A DNA stretch of 64,000 nt from Anaerolineales bacterium (GTDB taxonomy: Bacteria > Chloroflexota > Anaerolineae > Anaerolineales > Villigracilaceae), in contig JAFGCG010000092.1 in assembly GCA_016932715.1 (NCBI GenBank), forward strand, positions 29,800-93,799, written 5' to 3'. Positions 34,819-42,491 of the stretch are shown here, piece by piece. The notes under the pieces were generated by a model. The model did not search any database and was not told the origin of the DNA. It saw only the letters and a list, made by a program, of their open reading frames with translations. The translations under genes were made by a program, and so were the position numbers. Every line of letters begins with the position of its first letter. Position 1 is the stretch's first letter.

Positions 34819-36354
34819 ATGCCGTCAGCCTCCCCTTTGTCGTCCATTGAAGCTCGTTTGCGCCTGCTCCTGCCAGCCGACTTATATGCTTCCGTCTGGG
34901 TGGATCCCTCGCCAACGATGCTCGAACGGGTCTTCGAACATTTGCGGACGCTTCAGCGCATCCTGCACGATTACTCCTCGCGGCAGATTGCCGAGAGCCC
35001 GCCTCAGCCAGGGGAAGTTCGCTATGACTGGCAGCGCGGTACTTTGATGTTCACCGACCTGGCCGGCTTCACCCGTCTCATGGAAGCCAATGCTTCACAG
35101 GGACGCCTCGGCGCGGCATCCCTGCTTAAAGTCCTCAACGCGTATTTCGCCACCATGATCGAGACCATCAGCAAGTCGGGCGGCGACCTGTTGGAATTCA
35201 CCGGCGATGCCCTCTTTGTCTTTTTCCCGGAAATGGATCGTCGCAACGATGCGCTTCAGGCGGTGCGCGCCGGGCTGCGGATGCAGCGCGCCATGAAGGA
35301 ATTTTCTCAGATCGAGACTCCCACCGGCACGCAGCAGCTTCAGATGCGCATCGGCATCCATTCCGGCCGCTTTCTCACAGCCGACATTGGGACGCCCCGC
35401 CGCATGGAGCATGTCATGCTGGGCACGGCTGTTCAGCAGGCCAAGCTGACGGAGTCCAACGGCATGAATGGGCGCGTCAATCTTTCTCTGAAAGCCTTCG
35501 AACGCGTGCAGGAACACTTTCATTTCGAGCAGGGCAAGCCCGGTTATATGCTGGTCGTGGATGACCTGACCGATGAGCAGTTGGGTGAATATGAGATCAC
35601 GCCGCGCCGCCGGACGACCAGCAGCGTCCTGTTCGAGCGCGGCGTTGCAGGTCTGCTCAACGAGATCGAGGGCATCCTCAAGTCCATCGAACCGATGGCA
35701 AGTTTCATCCCCGCGCCGATTTTGAATCTGCTGGTGGAAAGTGCCGCGCAGCGGAACATCCCGCCGGACTTTCCCGAGCCCACCGTGATGTTCGTCAATT
35801 TCATTGGGCTGCCCGAAACAGTCGACCGCGCCCTGCCGGGGGAGGAAATAAAAGTGGTCAACAGCTTTTCGCGCGCCTTTGCCTTGATCAATGCAGCGGT
35901 CGAAGCGCGCGGCGGAGTCTTAAAGAAGGTCACCTACCACCTGTCCGGTTCGGACATCCTGATCTATTTCGGTGTGCCCACCGCCCATACCAATGATCCG
36001 GCGCGCGCGGCGGAGGCGGCGCTTGCCATTCGGGAGGTTGTGCGCGCCATCAAGCCGCCGACGGTGGGTGGCCTGCAGCCCGAGATCACCTGCCAGATCG
36101 GTATCAACCAGGGCGCAGTCTTTGTGGGTGAAATCGGCGAACCGCGCGGCCGCCGCGAGTACAACGTGCTGAGCGACACAGTCAATACCGCAGCCCGGTT
36201 GATGAACAAGGCCAGCAAGGATCAGATCATCCTGAGCGGAAAAGTGCACTCTGCGCTCTCTTCAGCATTCGCGACCGAGTCGCTGGGAATGGTGGCATTG
36301 AAGGGCAAGAGCGCAGAGATGCCAATTTTCGAGTTGACCGGGAAAAAGGAATAA
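34819..36354 (+). CDS. two-domain class III nucleotide cyclase (single-chain pseudo-heterodimer)
   Basis: A 511-residue protein with two class III cyclase domains (about 70-235 and 320-505). Domain 1 keeps both metal aspartates (D80 in FTDLAGFT; D130 in FTGDAL) but lacks the transition-state pair (Q206 and L210 where Asn and Arg are expected). Domain 2 has lost the metals (N327; S378 in HLSGSD) but keeps N456 and R460 (VNTAAR). Together they would make one composite active site, as C1/C2 do in animal adenylyl cyclases. Base-selecting residues are unusual (E126 in domain 1, H374 in domain 2), so cAMP versus cGMP cannot be predicted. A cNMP-binding protein is encoded nearby (37918-38664). Confidence 0.88.
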   Translation: MPSASPLSSIEARLRLLLPADLYASVWVDPSPTMLERVFEHLRTLQRILHDYSSRQIAESPPQPGEVRYDWQRGTLMFTDLAGFTRLMEANASQGRLGAASLLKVLNAYFATMIETISKSGGDLLEFTGDALFVFFPEMDRRNDALQAVRAGLRMQRAMKEFSQIETPTGTQQLQMRIGIHSGRFLTADIGTPRRMEHVMLGTAVQQAKLTESNGMNGRVNLSLKAFERVQEHFHFEQGKPGYMLVVDDLTDEQLGEYEITPRRRTTSSVLFERGVAGLLNEIEGILKSIEPMASFIPAPILNLLVESAAQRNIPPDFPEPTVMFVNFIGLPETVDRALPGEEIKVVNSFSRAFALINAAVEARGGVLKKVTYHLSGSDILIYFGVPTAHTNDPARAAEAALAIREVVRAIKPPTVGGLQPEITCQIGINQGAVFVGEIGEPRGRREYNVLSDTVNTAARLMNKASKDQIILSGKVHSALSSAFATESLGMVALKGKSAEMPIFELTGKKE

Positions 36355-36382
36355 GTTAACGCGAATTTGGGGATAAGCACTT

Positions 36383-36464
36383 TTTGGGACACGGATCACA
36401 CGGATTGGACGGATTTTCCGTTTTTTAACGGATTCCGTGCTCTCCGTGAAGTCCGTGTCCCAAA
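36383..36464. repeat. CACGGA-type palindromic intergenic repeat
   Basis: TTTGGGACACGGA (36383-36395) and TCCGTGTCCCAAA (36452-36464) form a perfect 13-bp outer stem. Inside, CACGGAT, GACGGAT and ACGGATTCCGTG units repeat. It sits between the convergent cyclase and small winged-helix genes and may also help to end transcription. Confidence 0.8.
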
Positions 36465-36479
36465 TGGTTTGTTCCGAGG

Positions 36480-36887
36480 CTATTCTTCTTTGGGTGGAGG
36501 CGCGTCGGTCGTCGAATCGTCGGGTAATTTCCCTTTCAATTTTTCGTCCAATGTATTCCAGACGCCGCTGGCAAGCTTGCTCCCCGCTTTTCGGCGCAGG
36601 TTGACCTTGTAGATGGCCTTCTCGCCCTGGCCGATCCGGATCAGCCAGCCCTGTGCCGTCAGGACGTCGAGCGCCTCATCCAGTTCTTTGCCCGAAAGCC
36701 GTTCTGCCTCCGGAAGAGCAGCGATAGTCTCTGTCAATTGCGGATAGTTCAACTGCAGCTCCCGCAGCATCAAGCGCATGATCTTTCGCAGAGTCGGGGG
36801 CAGGTCGGCCAGGTCAAGAGCGGTAATGCCGCCTTCGCCTCCTTTATTTTCTAATTCTTTTTGCAAGCGGTCAAATATGCCGGGCAT
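36480..36887 (-). CDS. small winged-helix-like protein
   Basis: A 135-residue protein starting at M-P-G-I-F (GAGG 7 nt upstream on the minus strand). Residues 25-105 look helical and then beta-hairpin, as in a winged helix (LPPTLRKIMRLML; LDEALDVLTAQGWLIRIG; AIYKVNLR). The end, ASGVWNTLDEKL, resembles the C-terminus of the PrsW-like protein in the same operon (GTGLWMTLDQRM). It is the last gene of the seven-gene operon. DNA binding is possible but not shown; it could equally be a protein-contact module. Confidence 0.7.
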   Translation of the reverse strand: MPGIFDRLQKELENKGGEGGITALDLADLPPTLRKIMRLMLRELQLNYPQLTETIAALPEAERLSGKELDEALDVLTAQGWLIRIGQGEKAIYKVNLRRKAGSKLASGVWNTLDEKLKGKLPDDSTTDAPPPKEE

Positions 36888-36898
36888 AAGCGCCTCAC

Positions 36899-37111
36899 TT
36901 AGTACAGCTCGGGCATGGAGATCGGTTCTGGTTGAGGTTCGCATTCCCCACACCAGATGACATTGGCGACAGCCAGACCTTTGGGCGTGTTGTTCGCGCC
37001 GACGAACATCGTCAGAAACGTGGACATGGTATTGGCATGATCTTTGCAGACAAAACGCCCGCAGAAGGAGCAGGCGGCGCGAGCGGGTTCTTCACAATGC
37101 CAGCATTTCAT
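36899..37111 (-). CDS. small zinc-ribbon / B-box-like protein
   Basis: A 70-residue protein. CWHCEEPARAACSFCGRFVC and then H, followed by a later CGEC, give a pattern of CxxC pairs suited to one or two zinc ions. The first part resembles a B-box or treble-clef ligand set. It is tucked between the MinD and winged-helix genes with gaps of 9 and 11 bp, which supports it as a real gene. Function unknown; such modules usually mediate protein contacts. Confidence 0.8.
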   Translation of the reverse strand: MKCWHCEEPARAACSFCGRFVCKDHANTMSTFLTMFVGANNTPKGLAVANVIWCGECEPQPEPISMPELY

Positions 37112-37120
37112 GGGGCTACC

Positions 37121-37906
37121 CTATTTAATCGCCAGCACCGTCTCAGCAACCTCGCGCAACGCTTTCGACCATTCATGATCCGGATGCTGAAGCGAAAAGA
37201 TATCCTTGCTGCCGTTATCCGCAAGGTCGAATGATAGCGGCAGGACGCCCGCGACTGGTGCATGGAATTTATTCTCCACCTGTTTCCTGAGATCGGCAAA
37301 ATCATATTTAGGCAGGGCTTTGTTTACCATCAGGATCAAATTGGGAACGTCGAGACTGCGGGCAATGTCCACGGTGACCGCGGTACCCTGAAAGTCCTGA
37401 TTATCAGGGCGCAGGACGATGATCAGGATATCCGAAATCGCGATGGAAAGGAGAGTCTCTTCGTTCAAGCCCGGATGCGTATCGATGAAAAGATAATCGA
37501 GCTGCAGTTCCTTGAGGATGGTCTGGAAACCCTCGTTCAGAAGATTGACATCGTAGCCTTCGCGCAGGATCTGGCTGATCTCGCGTCCGCGGATGGAGGA
37601 TGGGAAGAGCCACAAGTTCATGCCAGCCAGCTTCGCACGCCCCTCTGAATCCAGAGCCCTTTCACCAATGTTGAATGCCACCTCGCTGACCGGGCACTTG
37701 CCATGCAGGAAGTCGTTGATGGTTTTGCCCATTTTGGTCTCATCAAGTCCAAACAGCACATGGATGCCTGGAGATTGAATGTCGGTATCCACGATGCCAA
37801 CGCGTTTGCCTGCCAGGGCGACCTGCGATGCGAGGTTGGCTGTCGTGTTCGATTTTCCCGTCCCGCCGCGGAACGAATGAATGGATACGATCTTTCTGTT
37901 CGCCAT
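37121..37906 (-). CDS. MinD/ParA-type ATPase, island copy 1
   Basis: A 261-residue SIMIBI ATPase. The Walker A is SFRGGTGKSNT, with Arg where the signature Lys of KGGxGKT normally lies. Walker A' is VGIVDTDIQSPGIH, and the switch region is LFIDTHPGLNEETLLS. It closely resembles the protein at 40970-41725 (shared GREGYD-like block ILREGYDV, DTHPGLNEETLLSIAISD, GTAVTVD). This family positions or loads partner proteins by ATP-driven dimerisation. It sits in the ECF/PrsW/cNMP operon, so it may be the effector or the scaffold of the signal. Confidence 0.9.
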   Translation of the reverse strand: MANRKIVSIHSFRGGTGKSNTTANLASQVALAGKRVGIVDTDIQSPGIHVLFGLDETKMGKTINDFLHGKCPVSEVAFNIGERALDSEGRAKLAGMNLWLFPSSIRGREISQILREGYDVNLLNEGFQTILKELQLDYLFIDTHPGLNEETLLSIAISDILIIVLRPDNQDFQGTAVTVDIARSLDVPNLILMVNKALPKYDFADLRKQVENKFHAPVAGVLPLSFDLADNGSKDIFSLQHPDHEWSKALREVAETVLAIK

Positions 37907-37917
37907 ATTTCCTCCGA

Positions 37918-38664
37918 TTATTCTTCGTCTTGGGATGCCGCCCGTTGAGCGCGCAGTCGTTTCGCCCGCTCCTTCAGATTGGCATAGAAGTCGGTGCCGA
38001 CAATATCTTCGAATTCCTGCTTGCGGCGCGCCTCATCGATTTCGAGCGTCAGCCGTTCCAGTTGTTCTTTCAGGTCGTTTTCACGCGCTTTCACGCTTCT
38101 CACCATTTGGAAAAATGCGGACAGAAGCTGGGCGGCCTTGTCGTCATCGCTCTCTGTCTTCCTGAGTGCCTGCTGGGTGTTCTCGATGAATTCGTAATCT
38201 CCCGCCGCGATCTTTTGACTCCAGTCGATGGCTTTCTGGATGTATGTGGTCGAAAAACGCAAACGCGAGGAAAGGCCGCGGATGATGGTCAGAGCCACAT
38301 CGGGGCGCTGGTCGAGGATTTCGTAGAACGCATCCTTTTTCAATTCCAGAACCCTGGCTGGGGTCAGAGCGATCGCGCTGGCGGAACGCGGCGCTTCATC
38401 CAGCAGCGCCATCTCGCCGATGGTTTCCCCGGGAGCAGTTTTATTGATGATCAATTCATCGCCCTGGGCATCTTCCGTCACGATCTTGAACCAGCCTTCA
38501 TTGACCATGAACAACGAATCACCGGTCTCGCCGCGCCGCATCAGCACATCGCCTTCAGCGAGAGTATGCGTACTGGCTTTTTGCGCGACGGCTGCCAGGG
38601 CTTCGTCGGACAGGCCCTTGAATAAAAAGCAGTTCTTTAATTGGGCTGCAATATCTTCTGCCAT
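37918..38664 (-). CDS. cyclic-nucleotide-binding protein with shared C-terminal tail
   Basis: A 248-residue protein. A Crp-type cyclic-nucleotide-binding domain covers about residues 8-125, with the phosphate-binding cassette GETIGEMALLDEAPRSASA (Glu and Arg both present). No helix-turn-helix follows. Instead there is a helical region and a coiled coil (LKEQLERLTLEIDEARR), then the tail FEDIVGTDFYANLKERAKRL. The tail matches those of the HAMP and GAF proteins. The obvious ligand source is the class III cyclase encoded on the other strand. The gap to the PrsW gene is 1 bp. Confidence 0.9.
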   Translation of the reverse strand: MAEDIAAQLKNCFLFKGLSDEALAAVAQKASTHTLAEGDVLMRRGETGDSLFMVNEGWFKIVTEDAQGDELIINKTAPGETIGEMALLDEAPRSASAIALTPARVLELKKDAFYEILDQRPDVALTIIRGLSSRLRFSTTYIQKAIDWSQKIAAGDYEFIENTQQALRKTESDDDKAAQLLSAFFQMVRSVKARENDLKEQLERLTLEIDEARRKQEFEDIVGTDFYANLKERAKRLRAQRAASQDEE

Positions 38665-38665
38665 A

Positions 38666-39769
38666 TCAGTCCTGTTTCTCGATGGCCGGTTTGGGCTTCA
38701 TACGCTGGTCCAGCGTCATCCATAGGCCGGTTCCGGCTTCGCCTTTGCTGCGGGTCACGCGCTGCTGAAGCAGGTTCCAAAGCTGTGTGTCGCTGGCGGG
38801 GAAAATATTGCGCAGGTACAACATGCAATAGGCGCCCACCGCCTTGCGTTCCTTGTTCATCTTTTGGTCCAGTTCCCTGATCTGAGCCCGGATGGCGAGG
38901 CGCATCTTTTCATCCTGCATCTTTTCGAGCATCTTGCCCTGGATGGCGAGCTGGGCCTGCATAAAGAGGAACTTCTCGATCTGCAAAGCCTTGTCCTCCC
39001 CGAAGCGTTTTGCCAGCGGGGCGAGGAGTTCGTCCACGTCGTTCAGGCGCTGGACGACGGAGGCTTCGCCGGTCGTAACGCCTTGCGTCAAACCGATGTT
39101 CTCGTGCACCCAGCCCTTCTCATCCTTGAGACCGCGCAGGGCCGCCGCCGCGATGATGCCTGCCCCGCCCAGGCCGGCTGCGAGCGCAAAGACCAGGGCG
39201 GCTCCCGCGTTGACCATGTTGTTGAATCCGCTATGGATGGCGATCGCCAGCCCCGCGCCGCTGACCAGGTAGGATGCCCGTAAAAGACGGGAGCGATTGA
39301 AGCGCGCCAGGCCGAGCGCGATCCCAATCAGGGCGCTGCCGGTGGCGTGGATCAAATTCGTCGAAAGGACACGCGAGATCGCAAGGATCAGGGCCGTGGA
39401 GGGATGCGCCGAGATATATTCGAAGTTTTCGAAAATGGCAAAGCCAATGCCGGAGGCGAAACCGTAAATGGCTCCGTCGAGGAAATATTTGAAATCGGGA
39501 TGTCGGATCAAATAAATGAGGATCAGGCCTTTGAGAATCTCTTCGATCACCGGCGCGGCAAATCTCACAACCGTGTCTGTACTGAAAACATCATGCTCGA
39601 CCAGTGCCGGGTTGATTTGCGCCGCAGAAAAGTATGACAGGATCCCCCAGGCGCCGCTGTAAACGATAAATTTCGCGCTGCCTGTCTGATAAAAGTCAAA
39701 GGATTTCAGTACAAACAGAAAGCTCATCGGGATCAGTGCTGCTACGATGAAAGCAATGGCTGAGATCAT
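38666..39769 (-). CDS. PrsW-type intramembrane metalloprotease with C-terminal extension
   Basis: A 367-residue membrane protein. PrsW motifs are present in order: APVIEEILKGL (EExxK), GFASGIGFAIFENFEY, LIHATGSALIG and AIHSGFNN, with about seven membrane helices. A 150-residue cytoplasmic C-terminal extension follows and ends GTGLWMTLDQRM. In Bacillus subtilis, PrsW makes the first cut in the anti-sigma factor RsiW. Here the gene follows a putative anti-sigma and an ECF sigma gene, so the same logic is likely. Confidence 0.88.
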   Translation of the reverse strand: MISAIAFIVAALIPMSFLFVLKSFDFYQTGSAKFIVYSGAWGILSYFSAAQINPALVEHDVFSTDTVVRFAAPVIEEILKGLILIYLIRHPDFKYFLDGAIYGFASGIGFAIFENFEYISAHPSTALILAISRVLSTNLIHATGSALIGIALGLARFNRSRLLRASYLVSGAGLAIAIHSGFNNMVNAGAALVFALAAGLGGAGIIAAAALRGLKDEKGWVHENIGLTQGVTTGEASVVQRLNDVDELLAPLAKRFGEDKALQIEKFLFMQAQLAIQGKMLEKMQDEKMRLAIRAQIRELDQKMNKERKAVGAYCMLYLRNIFPASDTQLWNLLQQRVTRSKGEAGTGLWMTLDQRMKPKPAIEKQD

Positions 39770-39784
39770 ATGAAAATGCTGCCT

Positions 39785-40243
39785 CTATTTGCGGCGTCTC
39801 ACCCAGATCAGTAAAACGATTACACATAAAACGCCAGCCAAGAGGACTACATCCTGAGGCTGCAATCCGGCGGTCCCTTCCACGGAGCCGCTGACCGGAG
39901 GCAGGAATGGGAAGGCAATCAGGAGCACCGCCAGGGCGACGGCTGCAAACGTCAGGACCAGGCGCTGGCGGGGCCGCGCGAGCCGCCACGCGGGTATGGT
40001 TGGCGAATCGGCCTTCCGAACACGGACCCTGAAGTCGGCTTGCAGGCGCCTGAGCGTTTTTTCGTCCGGGGCTCCCTGGGGAAGGGTCTGCTTGAGACGC
40101 AGGATCGTTTCCTCGAGGCCGCGCAATTCAGCGTCTGCGGGAGAGGCGGGGACGGAGGTTTTTCCATCCAGGACGCGGTCCGTGAAGTCAGCCAGCAGGT
40201 CATCCGGGGTAGGGTTGTTTGGATTTGGTTGACTCATCTTCAT
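39785..40243 (-). CDS. putative membrane anti-sigma factor
   Basis: A 152-residue protein whose start overlaps the sigma stop by 4 bp (ATGA). The N-terminal 85 residues are soluble and helical (DDLLADFTDRVL; LRGLEETILRLKQ), followed by two membrane helices separated by an extracellular loop (PPVSGSVEGTAGLQ). I see no HxxxCxxC zinc motif. The call rests on its place and topology: directly after an ECF sigma gene and before a PrsW gene. Confidence 0.7.
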   Translation of the reverse strand: MKMSQPNPNNPTPDDLLADFTDRVLDGKTSVPASPADAELRGLEETILRLKQTLPQGAPDEKTLRRLQADFRVRVRKADSPTIPAWRLARPRQRLVLTFAAVALAVLLIAFPFLPPVSGSVEGTAGLQPQDVVLLAGVLCVIVLLIWVRRRK

Positions 40244-40779
40244 TTGTCCAGTTGGTCGCGCAGGGCGGAGACCGCGCGCCGGAAAAGTGATTTGGTGGCT
40301 TCCAAATGCTGTCCATGTAGATCAGCGATTTCGCTGAATTGCAGACCTTCCACAAAGCGCATCAGGATCACTTCCTGATAGGGGGCGGGAATTTGCTGGA
40401 GCGCCCTGCGCAGGGCGATGCATTCTTCCATCTTTTTGACTGTACTACCGTCGCTGTGATCGCGGGCATCATCATACGAAGCCCTGGGGGCTTCGCGTTT
40501 GCGATTGCATTTGCGGTAATATTCAGCGATTTTGTGGTTTGTCAAGGTGCGAAGCCATGTGCTAAATTGGGATTCACCTCGGAACGATGGCAGCGATTTG
40601 AGCGCCGCGATGAAGACTTCCTGGGTGGTGTCCTCCACGTCCTGTTCCGGGACCATATAGCGAACACGTTTGTACACACCGGGAAGGTGACGCTGATAAA
40701 GCTCATTGAAGGCGTTCGAATTGCCGTCTTTGAACTGTTGGATCAGGAGTTCGTCGTTTTCGGCGGTCTGAACAGTCAT
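40240..40779 (-). CDS. ECF-type sigma factor
   Basis: A 179-residue sigma factor. Region 2 is clear (AFNELYQRHLPGVYKRV; DVEDTTQEVFIAALKSLPSFRG; FSTWLRTLTNHKIAEYYRK), as is region 4 (LQQIPAPYQEVILMRFVEGLQFSEIADLHG; ATKSLFRRAVSALRDQL). It is the first gene of the operon 40779-36480, in which all gaps are 15 bp or less. It probably directs transcription of this operon and perhaps of the facing cyclase set. Confidence 0.95.
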   Translation of the reverse strand: MTVQTAENDELLIQQFKDGNSNAFNELYQRHLPGVYKRVRYMVPEQDVEDTTQEVFIAALKSLPSFRGESQFSTWLRTLTNHKIAEYYRKCNRKREAPRASYDDARDHSDGSTVKKMEECIALRRALQQIPAPYQEVILMRFVEGLQFSEIADLHGQHLEATKSLFRRAVSALRDQLDK

Positions 40780-40876
40780 GGAGATGCGTTCCGTAATGTT
40801 AGTTGCTGGAGGGCGTAGAAACGGGTTGGTGCAGTCCTATCGGTTTCGTTAGTTGAGAAATGCATCACCCAGTGAC

Positions 40877-40927
40877 ACTATAACATAAAATTCTGCAAAG
40901 TGAATTTCAAAATAGTTAGGCTATAAT
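40877..40927. promoter_or_regulatory. divergent promoter region between sigma and MinD genes
   Basis: On the plus strand TATAAT lies at 40922-40927, 43 bp before the MinD ATG, without a clear -35. On the minus strand an extended -10 (TGTTATAGT, complement of 40877-40885) lies about 100 bp before the sigma start. The two promoters are 40 bp apart and could share a regulator. Confidence 0.5.
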
Positions 40928-40969
40928 CAATTCAACACTCACGGTCACCTTTGCAGATAGAGAGGAAAT

Positions 40970-41725
40970 ATGTCGAAAATTCTTTCGGTTCATTCGTTCC
41001 GCGGCGGGACGGGAAAATCCAATACCACGGCAAACCTGGCTTCCCTGCTGGCGGTGGGTGGAGCGCGGGTCGGCGTCGTGGACACCGACATCCAATCGCC
41101 AGGCATTCACATCCTGTTCAATCTCGATGAATCCGAGATGGTGCATTCGCTCAACGATTATCTGTGGGGCAAGTGTGGGATCAAGGAAGCCGCACACGAC
41201 GTAACCGGCCATCTCGGTACACAGGTGAAAGGGCAGGTTTTCCTGATCCCCTCCAGCATCAAGGCTGGTGAGATCGCCCGCATCCTGCGCGAAGGCTATG
41301 ACGTCGGGCTGTTGAATGATGGTTTTCGCGACATCGTCAGCCAGATGGACCTCGATTATTTGTTGATCGACACACACCCCGGCCTGAACGAAGAGACGCT
41401 GCTTTCCATCGCCATCTCCGACGCGCTGATCGTCATTATGCGCCCTGACCAGCAGGATTACCAGGGCACGGCCGTGACGGTGGATGTGGCGCGCAAACTC
41501 GATGTCCCCAAGATGTTGATGATCGTCAATAAGACGCCGCAAGCCTTCGACTTCGATGACGTCCGCACCCGCGTCGAGCAAACCTATAATGTCAAGGTCA
41601 TGGCGGTGCTCCCGCACGCGGACGAAATGATGACACTGGCTTCATCAGGCATCTTCGCCCTCAAATACCCGGATCATCCGATCACCAAGGGTCTCGAGGC
41701 GGTCGTCGCTGAAGTCATCGGGTGA
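40970..41725 (+). CDS. MinD/ParA-type ATPase, island copy 2
   Basis: A 251-residue paralogue of the ATPase at 37121-37906, with an AGAGGAA ribosome site. The same variant Walker A (SFRGGTGKSNT) is present, then VGVVDTDIQSPGIH and LLIDTHPGLNEETLLSIAISD. It is monocistronic, divergent from the ECF sigma gene, and followed by a strong terminator. Two near copies may form a heterodimer, or act on separate partners under separate promoters. Confidence 0.92.
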   Translation: MSKILSVHSFRGGTGKSNTTANLASLLAVGGARVGVVDTDIQSPGIHILFNLDESEMVHSLNDYLWGKCGIKEAAHDVTGHLGTQVKGQVFLIPSSIKAGEIARILREGYDVGLLNDGFRDIVSQMDLDYLLIDTHPGLNEETLLSIAISDALIVIMRPDQQDYQGTAVTVDVARKLDVPKMLMIVNKTPQAFDFDDVRTRVEQTYNVKVMAVLPHADEMMTLASSGIFALKYPDHPITKGLEAVVAEVIG

Positions 41726-41856
41726 TTTCCCACAACCTGGTCGTCGCTGCCCCACAACCATGACCTGAAGCAGGTTGCCAGCGGTCAAAAATTGACGTGT
41801 AGATAGAGGCGCAGGCCTGTCATCTTAGCCTTCGTCAGCTGCGAAAGATAAACAAC

Positions 41857-41893
41857 AAAACCCCTTGAGACTTTTCAGCCATCAAGGGGTTTT
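41857..41893. terminator. bidirectional intrinsic terminator
   Basis: AAAACCCCTTGA (41857-41868) and TCAAGGGGTTTT (41882-41893) form a perfect 12-bp stem with a 13-nt loop. A and T runs on both sides allow it to end both the MinD transcript and the convergent EPS operon. Confidence 0.88.
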
Positions 41894-41952
41894 GCATGCA
41901 TCGTATTATGTGCCTTTTATATTCGATTTTTCAGCGCCTGATTGGTAGTCAT

Positions 41953-42471
41953 TCAGGGGTAACGACTCGTCTCACTTTCGCGCTCCGCTGGCTTCGATTT
42001 GTGCAGTGTCTCTGCCAGGTGGAGAATTTTTTCCTTGCCTTTGGTGATCAGTGTATATAATTCGCGTCCAATGTCGGTTGTGCTGATAGCAGAATTGGTG
42101 GGATCAGGTATGTCGTAAAAAAGATCATCGACAATTTCAGAAAGCAGATATACCCGGCCATAAACCGATGGAAATTCACTTCGGATTGCCTCCTTGTGAC
42201 TGATTTCCATGACGATGATCAGGTCGAAGTTGCCAAGGAGTCTCTGGTTAATCTGGCGTGAACGATGCCTGTCGAGCCGATCCAGGCCGAGTCGCTCTGC
42301 AATCTGTAAAGCAGTACCAGGTACACGCAGACCATCTTTTGTCCATGTCCCCGCACTTTCCACGATCCAATTTCTCTCTGTGTCTTCCTGTTTAATGCTT
42401 TTCAACAGGCAGGCAGCGGCAATGGGAGACCGAAACTGGTTGGCAGTACAGACAAACAGGATGGACGGCAT
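41953..42471 (-). CDS. low-molecular-weight protein-tyrosine phosphatase, EPS operon
   Basis: A 172-residue protein starting M-P-S-I-L (42471). The active-site loop is FVCTANQFRS (C-x5-R-S) and the acid loop is DIPDP. It resembles the phosphatase at 2410-2895, including the Phe before Arg. It is the last gene of the EPS operon whose first gene is a BY-kinase (53537-55192), the expected kinase/phosphatase pair. Confidence 0.92.
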   Translation of the reverse strand: MPSILFVCTANQFRSPIAAACLLKSIKQEDTERNWIVESAGTWTKDGLRVPGTALQIAERLGLDRLDRHRSRQINQRLLGNFDLIIVMEISHKEAIRSEFPSVYGRVYLLSEIVDDLFYDIPDPTNSAISTTDIGRELYTLITKGKEKILHLAETLHKSKPAERESETSRYP

Positions 42472-42491
42472 CTTACTACTATTCCGCGGTT

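Noticed and set aside
37828..38625. 265-codon plus frame
   Set aside because: Antisense to the cNMP-binding protein and MinD start, which have clear motifs.
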